Positions 31,398 to 42,544 are shown, counted from the stretch's first letter. The stretch is 64,000 bases of DNA from Lucinisca nassula (GCA_963580285.1 OY757025.1:115509900-115573899), one strand, 5' to 3'. The notes: generated from the sequence alone by a model not told the origin. Program-made: numbers and translations.

Positions 31398-31466
31398 TAA
31401 AAACCTATGTTGTGGGTATTCATTAGAACCACTTCGCCAAGGCAGTTCTAATGAATACCCACAACA
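31398..31466. repeat. HP2-type palindrome
   Basis: CCTATGTTGTGGGTATTCAT / ATGAATACCCACAACATAG around GAACCACTTCGCC. Confidence 0.75.
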
Positions 31467-31469
31467 TAG

Positions 31470-31636
31470 CACCTAATTTGCATTATCTGCTGGTTCCGAG
31501 TCTGAAGGTTATCAGTGTTGGAAAAAACAGGTAACTAGACCCCCCTGACCTTGAAAGGTCAGGGGGGTCTGGTTACCTGTTTTTCCAATATTGACAATGT
31601 ACAAGCTGGGAGCCAGCAAATAATGCAAAATCAGTG
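31470..31636. mobile_element. HP7 hairpin MITE
   Basis: Ends TTTGCATTATCTGCTGGTTC / GAGCCAGCAAATAATGCAAA; centre GACCCCCCTGACCTT / AAGGTCAGGGGGGTC. A second copy is at 52968-53140. Confidence 0.88.
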
Positions 31637-31815
31637 AAGAACTAAGGAAAACTGTCCTTCAATAATCACAAAATAGTGATAATTGAAGGATAGCTTTTTT
31701 CAATTCTCCATAAACATCTTGATATGGAGAAATAAGGAAAACTATTTTTTCAATTATCACAAAATCCTTTGCTATGATGCTCCTAGGAAGCATATATTCT
31801 TTCTTGTAAGAGTTA

Positions 31816-32310
31816 ATAGAAGTGGAGGCAATGATCAGGAATCTATACAATTAACCCACAGCTCCCATCATGACACCAAAGGGAAAGAAACATGAACATG
31901 AAACAACAGACCCTAATGGAAACATCAGTAGCGGAAAGCCGAAAGGACACTGACTTTCCCACAAAATGGCCAATAGGCTACCCAAAATAAAATAATATAA
32001 GCGACACAAACACCCAAACACAAACCATAACAAAAATAAACCGTGACAGAAGAACCTTCTTGGAACAGTTAGCGGAAACGAATTCCACTGGGGGGGCTTA
32101 AATTGATTTTACGTGGCCACAATCCTCACCCTTACTCCCCTCTCGATTAAGACAAATAATTTGTTCAGTCCGCATGAAGGCCTCAATGCAACATCTCCGT
32201 GAACACAAAAATCTAGCAACCACAGAGATGAAACAACGGTGAGGACTCAACAGCAAGAAACCACTTCAATGCTGGAGCAAAACAAAACCAACAGTTAGGG
32301 TCTAGAAACG
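31816..32310 (-). mobile_element. R800 retroelement, 5'-truncated copy (~495 bp)
   Basis: Shares the end GAAGTGGAGGCAATGATCAG and then GACACCAAAGGGAAAGAAAC, TTTTACGTGGCCACAATCCT and AACATCTCCGTGAACACAAA with 41589-42090. It stops before the coding part seen in that copy. Confidence 0.75.
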
Positions 32311-32449
32311 CAAACAGGTCACAAAGTTGTCTCCCTTTGAAAAATGGCGGAAAAAATGTTGGTGTATCTATTCCACGTGAAGTTCAGTAAGCAATGCAAG
32401 AAAACAGACAATCTGTAATATGCTGAACCAAAGTCTTCAGTTTTCCAGC

Positions 32450-32668
32450 CTGGTCCCAAAGATATAAAACTTTTTTCATGCTCAACATGAAATTTGTATA
32501 AGTAAGCATGAAAATTGTTATGCTCATAAGTATTAAAACTGCAAACAGATTTTGCAATTTTACTTCTTAAATCAGCAAAGAATGTTTTTTGTTTTAAAAT
32601 TTAAGAGCAGGACAAATTCCATGCTCAGTTGAGTTGAGCATGAAAAAAGTTTTATAACCTCAGGAGGG
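32450..32668. mobile_element. Hairpin MITE with ATAAAACTTTTTTCATGCTC arms
   Basis: The arms near 32462-32486 and 32633-32658 are inverted copies (TTTTTCATGCTCAAC / GTTGAGCATGAAAAA). The loop repeats AGCATGAAAAT variants. Confidence 0.75.
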
Positions 32669-32689
32669 AAGATGTTTAAGTTGATTATT

Positions 32690-34260
32690 TCCCCCCACAG
32701 CAAGGGGAGGGGGACATTTTGTTTTTGGTGCAGATCCCGTTAGTGTCGGCGTTGCCTGTTTGAAGACTTATATCTTATGAACCTATGGATGAATTTTGAC
32801 CAAACTTGCATAGACACATCACTAGGATAAGGTAAAACAGTCATTAGGTCATGATGACATTGACCTCATTTTCAAAGTCACAGCGACCAAAAACACTAAT
32901 TTTTGAGCCCAAAAGGGCTTGTCTGCACTCTTTGTTTGATTGTTTGTTTGATTTGAGGTTCAACGTCCCCCTCAAGACTGTAAAGGTCATTTTGGAGATA
33001 CACTATCTCATTAACAAATGTGTTACTTTTAATCAAACTTGGTACAAAACATCATTACAACAAAAGATTTTGGTGACCTTGATCTCATTTCCAAGGTCAC
33101 AGCGACCCAAAAACAGTCATTTTTCGGCCAAAATTGGCTTGTCTACACTCTATCTCATTAACGAATTGATTAATTTTAATCAAACTTGGTACAATATTTC
33201 AATACAACATACCACAGATTTGATTAGATTTTGGTGACCTTGGCCTTATTTTCAAGGTAACAGCAACCCAAAATATGTCATTTTTGGACCAAAAATGGCT
33301 TGTCTGCACTCTGTCTCATTAAAATAATTGATTTATTTTCGTCAAACTTAGTACAATATATTGTTACAACATTCTGCAGATTTGGTTAGAAATTGGTGAC
33401 CTTGACCTAATTTTCAAGGTCACAGCGACCCAAAAACAGTAATTTTTTGGCTAAAATGGCATGTCTGCACTCTATCTCATTAAGGAATTGACCAAATTTC
33501 GTCAAACTTGGTGCAATATATCATTACAACAAACAACAGATTTGATTAGATTTTGGTGACCTTGACCTCATTTTCAAGGTCACAACGACCACAAAACAGT
33601 CAACTTTGGACCAAAAAGGGCTTGTCTGCACTCTGTCTCATTAACGAATTGATCGAATTTCGTCAAACTTGGTACAATATATCATTACAACAAATTGCAG
33701 ATTTGTTTAGATTTTGGTGACCTTGACCTTATTACAAAGTCAAAGCCCCCCAAAGACTTTCAATTTGGGGGCGAAAAATGTCTTGTCTGCACTCTACCTC
33801 ATTAACGAATCGATTAATTATAGTCAAACTTGGTACAAATTATCAATTCAACATACCACAGACTTGATTAGATTTTGGTGACCATGACCTTTTTTCAAGG
33901 TCACAGGCCCCCACCTAAAACAGTCAATTTTAGGCCAAAAATGGCTTGTCTCCCGAAATCTTTTCTTTTTGGGACCAAAAAATGGCTTATCTGTAACTTG
34001 TATCATTTAAGAATTTTTGAATGTCGGTCAAAATCGGTACAATATTTAATTACAGTCTACCAAATTTGTCTGGTCATCTGAGTTTTTTAATGACTGTTTG
34101 TTTTTTAAGGTCACAGTCTCCTGAGAAAACTGAGTTTTTGGCCAAAAATGGTTTGTTTGCAGCTTACATTTTGGTGACTTTAACCTCGTTATTAAAGTCA
34201 AATGGGTGTTTTAATATATATTTGTGGGGACATTGTTTTCCTCTGAAAACATGTCTAGTT
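32690..34260. repeat. Tandem array F, about 162-bp unit
   Basis: Head TTTCCCCCCACAGCAAGGGG, then units anchored by GTCAAACTTGGTACAATA-type phrases near 33037, 33180, 33342, 33505, 33665, 33824. Each has GGTGACCTTGACCT and TTTTCAAGGTCACAGCGACC. A 70-bp S300 tail is inserted at 32933-33000. Confidence 0.8.
32933..33000 (-). mobile_element. S300 repeat, extreme 5' truncation
   Basis: Only the 3' tail (TTGTTTGATTGTTTGTTTGA then TTTGAGGTTCAACGTCCCC to CATTTTGGAGATA) sits inside an array F unit. Truncation from the 5' side supports spread by retroposition. Confidence 0.8.
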
Positions 34261-34491
34261 TTGAGGCGTTTTTTTTTCATTACATACATGAATTATTTTA
34301 ACCCTTTTCAACCCTATAGACCAATACAGACACATATGCAAACAATGATTGCCATTCTGTTTCTGATTTTACTTACCCACACTATTGACATCAGTGTTTT
34401 GTTTTCTATTGGCCCTTTCAACACTGTTTAGGTCATGTTGAACCAGTCTGTTTACCTAACCCAACTTTTTCTGGGAAGGTTTATACATCTG

Positions 34492-34735
34492 GGGCCAGTT
34501 GTTCAAAACTAACGACGTCATTAGTTAACGTATTGTTAAAACTTTGATCATTAACTATTGCAAATATGCTAATATTTGTGCTGAAAAAATGTGAGCAGCT
34601 TTTGCGGATGCAAAAGGTGCTCACATTTTTTCAGCAAAAATGCCAAAATTTTCGATATTGTACTTGCTAGAACAGTTAACAGTATGACCACTAACGAGCT
34701 CGTTAAGCTTACGATGCTTCGAACAACTGGCACCA
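34492..34735. mobile_element. HP6 MITE with complete core hairpin
   Basis: Ends GGGGCCAGTTGTTCAAAAC / TTCGAACAACTGGCACC. The centre AAATGTGAGCAGCTTTTGC / AAAAGGTGCTCACATTTTTT is the hairpin in which the DIRS element inserted at another locus. Confidence 0.88.
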
Positions 34736-34781
34736 GGAGTCAGCTGTGCAAAATTTAACAATGTCACCAATTACTATATTA
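34736..34781. mobile_element. Second HP6 copy, left part (interrupted by a TTAA MITE)
   Basis: GTCAGCTGTGCAAAATTTAAC to CTATATTA. It continues at 34995 with AATTTTGATCATTTAATGC. Confidence 0.75.
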
Positions 34782-34785
34782 TTAA

Positions 34786-34990
34786 CCCTTCTCTTGCTGA
34801 ATATTCAGTTTAGCCGCACCCATTTCTGACTTTGAACCAATCAAATTACTTGATGTAATTTATTCCTATAAAGTCATAAATTGAATGTCAAACAGTGTAG
34901 ATCCTGATCAGATGGCTTCTTCAGAAGCCATCTGATCTGGATCTACACTGTTTCCAAAGATGGGGGTTGTGGTGAACAGCATGATAAGAG
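34786..34990. mobile_element. Core-palindrome MITE flanked by TTAA, 205 bp, nested in HP6
   Basis: TTAA 34782-34785 and 34991-34994. The HP6 consensus TATTGTTAAAACTTTGATCA has a single TTAA at this spot. Ends CCCTTCTCTTGCTG / AACAGCATGATAAGAG; core near 34889-34957 with GGCTTCTTCAGAAGCC at the tip. TTAA targeting and CCC ends point to a piggyBac-type transposase. Confidence 0.93.
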
Positions 34991-34994
34991 TTAA

Positions 34995-35175
34995 AATTTT
35001 GATCATTTAATGCTGCAAATATGCTATTTTTTGCTGAAAAAATATGAGCAATGCAAAAGGTGCTCTCATTTTTTCAGCAAAAATTCCAAAATTTTACATA
35101 TTGTACCTGCTAAAACAGTTAACAATATGACCACTAATGAGCTCGTTAAGGAAATGTGGCTTTGAAAAACTGGCA
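34995..35175. mobile_element. Second HP6 copy, right part
   Basis: Continues the HP6 sequence through AAAAAATATGAGCA / GTGCTCTCATTTTTT and CTAATGAGCTCGTTAAGG to AAAACTGGCA. Confidence 0.75.
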
Positions 35176-35251
35176 TGACGGGTTTACTTCTACAGCTCTT
35201 ATTCTTTCACCTGAAACTTCTTGAATCATTGTAAGGGAGACAATAAACAAT

Positions 35252-35550
35252 TTTGTTTGTTTGTTGGATTTGAGGTTTAGTGCCCGGTCAACACTGTATA
35301 GGCCATTTTGGAGACATTGCTTCCAATTTTGTGGTACTTTTACCCAACATTGAGATGAAATGGCATCTCAAGCCCTGACATCCGATGAAACCAATATGGT
35401 TTATAAGCATGGACTGTCCGACTCGCACCTTTTTGCCTGGGCAGGCTTAGATCCTCTAAGCAGTTCACCAGTTCTAATGTTCGGTCAGTTTCAGCTCTGC
35501 GTGGAAGCATTCTGCAGCCCATTTATTTGTTCAAGCCCCAATGGGTGGGG
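35252..35550 (-). mobile_element. S300 SINE-like repeat, full length, minus
   Basis: TTTGTTTGTTTGTTGGATTTG to TCAAGCCCCAATGGGTGGGG. Confidence 0.88.
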
Positions 35551-35717
35551 CTATATAGACAATGAACAAAGAAAATGTTTCATCAACAATCAGTATGCAA
35601 AATAAGATTTACCCCTGTAAACTCAAGTTTTACTACATAAAAGTGGGGTTCAAGGGGTCAAAATTATATAGGTTTGCTTTCGTGATGAAAGAATGTTACC
35701 AAATCAAGTAGACCCAC

Positions 35718-35980
35718 TGGGGCCAGTTATTCAAAACAAACATCGTTAGTCAATGTATTGTAAAATCTTTATTTTATTTGACAAATATGCTCAATTTTTG
35801 CAGAAAGAATGTGGGCAGCTTTTGCAAAATCAAAAGCTGCAGCTTTTGCAAAAACCAAAGCTGCTAGCCATTTTTCTCAACAAAAATTATACTATACTAG
35901 AAATTGTTCTTACGAGAACAGTTAACATTTTGACCAGTAACCAGCTCGTTAAGCTAACAATGCTTTGAGAAACTGGTCCC
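35718..35980. mobile_element. HP6 MITE
   Basis: Ends GGGGCCAGTTATTCAAAAC / TTTGAGAAACTGGTCCC. The core hairpin is altered (GCAGCTTTTGCAAAATC with an extra AAGCTGC repeat). Confidence 0.8.
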
Positions 35981-36025
35981 TGATCACCAATCAGTCTGAG
36001 GTGTATCTGACTGAGCCATGGAGGA

Positions 36026-36358
36026 CGTTAATACACCCCTGTGACACAGTGTATTTTTTTCACATCTCCAAATGGCTACTTTTCTGATGAAAATCCATGA
36101 TATTTTTCTTATTTATACTGCAAATCTAGGTTGTGGATGCTCGTTAGAACCACCTCATTTAGGTGGTTCTAACCAGTACCCAAATATAGGTTGTGGGTGC
36201 TTGCCAGAACCGCCTTATTGAGGCGGTTCTAGCAAGCACCCACAACCTATATTTTGGGGAAGATGTAAGAAAAATATTGTTTAACCCCCTAAACCCCAGT
36301 TTTCTCTATATAAAGTGGGGTTATGGGGTGTTCATTTCACGGACTTTTTCACGTGATG
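36026..36358. mobile_element. HP2 MITE with two successive hairpins
   Basis: Two palindromes in a row: GAACCACCTCATTTAGGTGG and a longer one with arms ATAGGTTGTGGGTGCTTGCC / GGCAAGCACCCACAACCTAT-like around GAACCGCCTTATTGAGGCGG. The right end is TTTTTCACGTGATG. Confidence 0.83.
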
Positions 36359-36680
36359 GATGTGTCAATATTCAAAGTTGGATCAAAGAATCCGCTTCAG
36401 AAACTCAGATGTAAGGATTAATTGGGCCCCGTCAAGCGATTTTGGTACTTATCGCCTATGCAAGCAGCAAGGCTCAAGTGAGCCTGCGCATCCGCGCAGT
36501 CTCGCCAGAACCTTCGCTGCTCGCTCATACAAGCAGTAAATCAAGAGGAACCTTCAGACAGAAAGCCATATCCCTGGCCCCTCTGAATGGCTGGGCATGC
36601 GCAGTTAAAATTGGTCATGACGGAATGCTCGAAGACAGAAATTCACTTGGCGGGGCTCAATTAATAAACTCATTGAAGCT
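36359..36680. other. Stretch of higher GC without a recognised feature
   Basis: A ~320-bp segment with GCGCATCCGCGCAGTCTCG and CTGGGCATGCGCAGTTAAA phrases. It is open over 116 codons in one frame but has no splice logic with the host gene and no recognisable domain. It may be a fragment of an otherwise absent element. Confidence 0.35.
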
Positions 36681-36685
36681 TTTAA

Positions 36686-37180
36686 CCCTTATCCTGCTGA
36701 ATATTTTAATTATCCACACCCAACTTACCGGTACTATCTTACTATCAGCCAATGAGATTACATGGCATCGTTCAAATTCACAAAGAGAATGACAAACAGT
36801 GTAGATCTTGATCAGACTGCTTCTTTCGCGGCCCCAACCCATCGGGGCTTGAAGAAATAGTTGGGCTGCATGATGCTTCCATGCAGAGCACATGAGTAAT
36901 GGTAAACCGCTTTGAGAATCTAAGGCTGCCCAGGTATAGTGGTGCATATCGGACTATCTGTGCTTATAAACCCTATTGATTTCACTGGACGACAGGGCAT
37001 GAGATGTCATTTCATCTCAAAACCGGGTAAAAGTCGCACAAATTTGGAAGCAACGTTTCCAAAATGACCTATACAGTGTTGACGGGGACTTTAAACCTCA
37101 AATCAAACAAACAAAAAACAAAGATTGCTTCTTCAGAAGCCATCTGATCTGGATCTACACTGTGAACAGCAAGATAAGGG
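36686..37180. mobile_element. Core-palindrome MITE flanked by TTAA, split by an S300 repeat
   Basis: TTAA 36682-36685 and 37181-37184. Ends CCCTTATCCTGCTGAATAT / GAACAGCAAGATAAGGG. The core is broken at its tip by S300 (36826-37125) and rejoins perfectly when it is removed. Confidence 0.92.
36826..37125 (+). mobile_element. S300 repeat, 300 bp, with 8-bp target duplication
   Basis: TGCTTCTT lies on both sides (36818-36825 and 37126-37133). Because the host MITE is known, this copy gives the exact ends of the S300 family: it starts TCGCGGCCCCAACCCATCGG and ends in an A/C-rich tail. Target duplication plus tail indicate a retroposon. Confidence 0.92.
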
Positions 37181-37189
37181 TTAAGACAT

Positions 37190-40100
37190 AGGTTAGCTCT
37201 AGCAGAGAATTATTGAGTTATAAAATCGAAGTTTGGACATCAGTTGTTCAGCTGATCAAATCACGAGTGGATTATGAGCTCACCGTGCCTATTTATCTAT
37301 TTACAACTGACTGACAAACTATGATTTATTACTCAATAAATCACTGCCGGAGCTGATCTAATACTGGGGATTTGATCTACTTTACAACTGACCTCCAAAC
37401 TATAGTTATTTATATGTTTACAACTGAAGGACAAACTGAGGTATGTAACTCAATAAATCACTGGTAGAGCTGATCTAACACTCGTGATTTGATCTACTTT
37501 CAACTGACCTCCAAACTCTTGTTATTTACCTGTTTACAACTGACTGACAAACTGTGGTTTATAACTCAATAAATGACTACCAGACCTGATCTAACACTCC
37601 TAAATTGATCTACTTTCAACAGACCTCCAAACTCTAGTTATTTATCTGTTTACAACTGACTGACAAACTGTGGTTTATAACTCAACAATTCACTGCTAGA
37701 GCTGATCTATAACTGGTTATTTGGTCTCCTTTACAACTGACCTCCAAACTCTGGTTATTTATCATTTTACAACTGACTGACAAACTGTGGTTTATAACTC
37801 AATAAATCACTGCTAGCTCTGATCTAATACTCCTGATTTGATCTATTTCAACAGATCTCCAAACCCGAGTTATTTATCTGTTTACAGCTGACTGACAAAC
37901 TGTGGTTTATAACTCAATAGTTCACTGCTAGAGCTGATCTAAAACTTGTGATTTGATCCGCTTTCAACTGATCTCCATACCCAAGTTATTTATCTGTTTA
38001 CAACTGACTGACAAATAGTGATTTATAACTCGATAAATCAATGCTAGAGCTGATCTAGATATGATCTTCTTTCAACTGACATCCAAACCCTAGTTATTTA
38101 TCTGTTTACAACTGACTGACAAACTGTGGTTTATAACTCAACAATTCACTGCTAGAGCTGATCTAACACTCCTGATTTGATCAACTTTCAACTGACCTCC
38201 AAACTTGAGTTATTTATCTGTGAACAGCTGCCTGACAAACTGTTATTTACTAATCAATAAATCACTGCCAGAGCTGATCTAATTCTGGTGATTTTATCTA
38301 CTTTACAACTGACACCCAAACTCTAGTTATTTACCTGTTTACAACTGACAGACAAACATGCTAGAGCTGATCTAATACTGATGATTTGATCTACTTCCAA
38401 TTGATCTCCAAAATCTAGTTATTTTCTGTTAACAACTGACTGACAAACTGAGATTTAAAATTCAATAAATCACTGATAGAGATGATCTAACACTCGTGAT
38501 TTGATCTACTTTCAACTGACCTCAAAACTCTAGTTATTTATCTGTTTACAACTAGCTGACAAACTGTGGTTTATAACTTTATCACTGCCAGCGCTGATCT
38601 TACACTGGTAATTTGATCTCCTCTACAACTGACCTCTAAACTCTAGTTGTTTGTCAGTTTACAACTGACTGACAAACTGTGGTTTATAACTCAATAAATC
38701 ACAGCTAGAGCTGATCTAACACTCCTGATTTGATCTTCTTTTAACTGACTGCCAAACCCTAGTTATTTATCTGTTTACAACTGACTGACAAACTGTGGTT
38801 TATAACTCAGTAATTCACTGCTAGAACTGATCTTAAACTTGTGATTTGATATACTTTCAACTGACCTCCAAACTCCAGTTATGTTATGTATATGTTTACA
38901 GCTAAAACTGTTATTTATAACTCAATAAATCACTGTTAGAGCTGATCTAAAACATGTGATTTGATCTACTCTCAACTGACCTCCAAACTCTGGTTATTTA
39001 TCTGTTTACAGCTGACTGACAAACTGTGGTTTATAACTCAATAAATCACTGCTAGAGCTGATCTAACACTCCTGATTTGATCTACTTTGAACTGATCTCA
39101 AAACTTTAGTTATTTATCTGTTTACAGCTGACTGACAAACTATGGTTTATAATTCAATAATTCACTGCTAGAGCTGATCTTACACTCGTGATTTGATCTA
39201 CTTTCAACAGACGTCCAAACTATAGTTATTTAGCCTTTTATCCTTTTTAAGCTGATCTTAAACTTGTGATTTGATCTACGTTCAACTGACCTCCAAACTC
39301 TAGATATGTATATGTTTACAGTTGAAACTGTATTTTAGAACTCAATAAGTCACTGCTAGAGCTGATCTAACACTTGTGATTTGATCTACGTTCAACTGAC
39401 CACCAAACCGTAGTTATTTATCTGTTTGCTTCTGACTGACAAACTGTGGTTTATAATTCAATAATTCACTGCTAGAGCTGATCTTACACTAGTGATTTGA
39501 TCTACTTTCAACAAACGTCCAAACTATAGTTATTTCATCTGCTTACAACTGATGACAAACTGTTATTTATAACCCATTAAATCACTGATAGAGCTGATTT
39601 AACAATCATGATTTGATCTATTTCCACTGACCTCAATACTCTAGTTATTTATAATTTTACAACTCACTGACAAACTGTGGTTTAAAACCCAATAATTCAC
39701 TGCCAGAACTGATCTAACACTTGTACTTTAATATCCTTTATAATTGACCTTCAAACTCTAGTTGTTTATCTGTTTACAACAGACTGACAAACTTTTATTT
39801 ATAACTCACTGATAGAGCTGATCTAACACTCATGATTTGATCTACTTTCAACTGACCTCAAAACTCTAGTTATTTATCTGTTAACAACTGACTGACAAAC
39901 TATGGTTTATAACTCCATAATTCACAGCCTGGGCTGATATAACACTGGTAATTTGATCGACTTCACAACTGACCTCCAAACTCTAGTTTTATATCAGTTT
40001 ACAGCTCACTGACAAACTGTGGTTTATAACTCAATAAATCACTGCTAGACCTGATCTAACACTCCTGAATTGATCTATTTTCAACTGACCTCCAAACTCT

Positions 40101-40800
40101 AGTTATTTATCTGTTTACAACTGACTGACAAACTGTGGTTTATAACTCAACAATTCACTGCTAGAGCTGATCTATAACTTGTGATTTGATCTACTTTCAA
40201 CTGACCTCCAAACCCAAGTTATTTATCTGTTTACAACTGACTGACAAACTGTGGTTTATAACTCAACAACTCACTGCTAGAGCTGATCTATAACTGGTTA
40301 TTTGGTCTCCTTTACAACTGACATCCAAACTCTAGTTATTTATCAGTTTACAACTCACTGACAAACTGTGGTTTATAACTCAACAATTCACTGCTAGAGC
40401 TGATCTATAACTTGTGATTTGATATACTTTCAACTGATCTCCAAACTCTAGTTATTTATCTGTTTACAACTCACTGACAAACTGTGGTTTATAACTCAAT
40501 AATTCACTGCCAGAGAGATCTAACTCTGGTAATTTGATCTCCTTTACAATTGACTTCTAAACCTAAGTTATTTATCAGTTTACAACTGACTGACAAACTG
40601 TGGTTTATAAGTCAATAAATCACAAAAGATTGACAAACTGTGGTTTATAACTCAACAAATCACTGATAGAGCTGATCTAACACTCATTATTTGATCTACT
40701 GATAACTGACCTCCAAACTCTAGTTATTTATCTGTTTACAACTGACTGACAAACTGTGATTTATTGCTCTATAATTCACGCTAGAGCTGATCTGTTCTTA
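37190..40800. repeat. Satellite array G, about 120-bp unit, ~30 copies
   Basis: Units read CTGACAAACTGTGGTTTATA, ACTCAATAAATCACTGCTAG, AGCTGATCTAACACT, TGATTTGATCTACTTTCAAC, TGACCTCCAAACTCTAGTTA and TTTATCTGTTTACAACTGA. Spacing of GACAAACTGTGG is about 117-122 bp. The two neighbouring half-units are similar to each other (CTGACAAAC / CTGACCTCCAAAC), suggesting a dimer of ~60-bp ancestors. No heads or tails like those of arrays A-F are visible. It fills a third of intron 6. Confidence 0.9.
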
Positions 40801-40805
40801 TTCTA

Positions 40806-41180
40806 ATACTTTGAAAACTGACAATCATGTTTTTGTTTCCTTCAAAGTCTCCCAAATTGGCCATTATTACAAGAAATATCAAAATTATTGACTGTCAAAC
40901 ATGCATTTATGTCATTTTGAAATATTTTCAATGCTAAAAAATGATGTTTCACCATTTAACGTCAAAGAATCTATGAGTGACATCATAAAATGTTGGCTTT
41001 TCACATCACTCTTCTGGCCTGTAGAACTAGAATTGCACAGTCGATGGCATGCCATCGCATATCCCCACGCTTCCCCGCGGGCCCCACCCCCTGGGCCCAC
41101 CCCTAGGGGTGTGATCAAAATTCCAAAAGTGCCATGCACTCCCCAGACCAAATATGGATGTATCAGTTTCCAAAGTTCGG
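40806..41180. other. Stretch without a recognised feature
   Basis: Contains a C-rich patch (CCCCACCCCCTGGGCCCACC) near 41080-41105. I find no exon or repeat match. Confidence 0.35.
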
Positions 41181-41182
41181 AC

Positions 41183-41330
41183 CGTCCAATGCATATAAGC
41201 CCTATTGGTTTCACTGGGCCATAGGGCTTGTGATGTAATTTCATTTCAATGTCAGGTAAAGTCCCACAAAATTGGAAGCAATGTCTGTAAAATGATCTAA
41301 ATAGTGTTGACAGGGTTGTTAAACCTCACT
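41183..41330 (+). mobile_element. S300 repeat, 3' half only
   Basis: CCGTCCAATGCATATAAGCC to TTAAACCTCACTTTAGAC; 5' half missing. Confidence 0.75.
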
Positions 41331-41445
41331 TTAGACAAAACTAAATTCATCCTATTCATAAATTGTAGGTATTTTAGAATTTGAGCAGGACCTATATTGA
41401 AAAACAATAGACTAAAAAATTGATCTACTCATATTTATTTGCCTG

Positions 41446-41588
41446 CCCATTGGGGCTTGGCGAAATAGATGGGCTGCATGATGCTTGCACGCAGAGCTGA
41501 AACCGACCCGCATACGAGTACTGGTAAACTGCGTTGAGGATCTAAGCCTGCCCAGGCAATGCGGTGCGAGTCGGCCTATCCATGCTTA
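41446..41588 (+). mobile_element. S300 repeat, 5' part (interrupted by R800)
   Basis: GCCCATTGGGGCTTGGCGAA to CCATGCTTATAAA. The same copy resumes at 42394. Confidence 0.85.
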
Positions 41589-42393
41589 TAAAAAGTAGAA
41601 GTAAAACAAAGATCAGGAATTGATACAATTAACTTACTCCACCCATAAAAGACACCAAAGGGAAAGAAATACAAACATTAAGCGACCAGACCATAATGGA
41701 AACCTAAACAAAGGAAGGCCATAAGGACAGTTACTTTCCCACAAAATGGCCATATGGCCATCCAAAACCAAAAGACACAAGTGATACACACAGTAAGTAA
41801 CAAACAACAACATAAATAAATCGCCACAGAAGAGCCGCCTTGGAACGGTCAGTGGAAGATTTCCACTGGGGGCTTAAATCGATTTTACGTGGCCACAATC
41901 CTCGCCCTTACTTCCGTCGCGATTTAGACAAATAATTTGTTCAGTCCGCATGAAGGCCTCCTAACTCATCAGTGCAACATCTCCGTGAACACAAAAATCA
42001 AAGAACCACAGAGGTGAGACAACGGTGAGGACTCGACAGCAAGAAACCACTGAAATGCTGGAGCAAAAGAAAACCAACAGTTAGACTCTGATGAGCCCGA
42101 CCAGAGACAGAGCATCAGGCACCAACCGACATTATCTCTCTAATTTTCAATAAGCCTTTAAGTTGGAGCCGTCATAGAATCTGAGGCCTGACCCACCGGC
42201 GTGCAATTAAAGAGGGAAGCAAAGTTGCCAACCGTGATTGGGTTGCCTACCATGCATGCAGTCTGTCGTATAATATCCATGTTGTACCCAATCTTTTTAT
42301 ATCGAAGAATGATTTTACGAAATTGGGTGCTGATGTCATTGCGGTTATATATTTTTCTGAATTTATATGCTAAGTCACCATAAAATTCGGGTT
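41589..42393 (-). mobile_element. R800 retroelement, longest copy (805 bp) with C-terminal coding segment
   Basis: Inserted in an S300 repeat, which fixes both borders. On the minus strand it starts within an open frame (EPEFYGDLAYKFRKI ... QFRKIILRYKKIGYNMDIIR ... FASLFNCTPVGQASDSM) that ends at 42158, followed by ~570 bp of 3' non-coding sequence shared with the shorter copies. The residues resemble the C-terminus of proteins I recall from molluscan hypothetical entries, but I cannot name the family. Pattern: one common 3' end, variable 5' truncation, so LINE-like. Confidence 0.75.
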
Positions 42394-42544
42394 CCGATAG
42401 ACCTATTGGTTTCATTGGGTGACATGGCTTGAGATGTCATTTCATCTCAATAACTGGTAAATGTCCCACAAAATTGGAAGCAATGTGTCCAAAATGACCT
42501 TTAAAGTGTTGACAGGGACGTTAAACTACTAATCAAACAAACTC
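42394..42544 (+). mobile_element. S300 repeat, 3' part abutting exon 7
   Basis: CCTATTGGTTTCATTGGGTG to CTAATCAAACAAACT. The tail ends ~13 bp before the acceptor AG of exon 7, so the branch point of intron 6 probably lies in S300 sequence. Confidence 0.87.

Noticed and set aside
36442..36792. 116-codon frame in a GC-richer stretch
   Set aside because: Runs into a MITE at its 3' end, no domain, no compatible splice sites; kept only as an unassigned stretch.
37190..40800. CRISPR array
   Set aside because: Eukaryotic context, direct contiguous repeats without unique spacers, unit ~120 bp: a satellite.
42158..42415. Independent small gene of 85 codons on the minus strand
   Set aside because: Its first codons lie in an S300 repeat and the rest in the inserted R800 fragment; it is a truncated transposon C-terminus, not a cellular gene.
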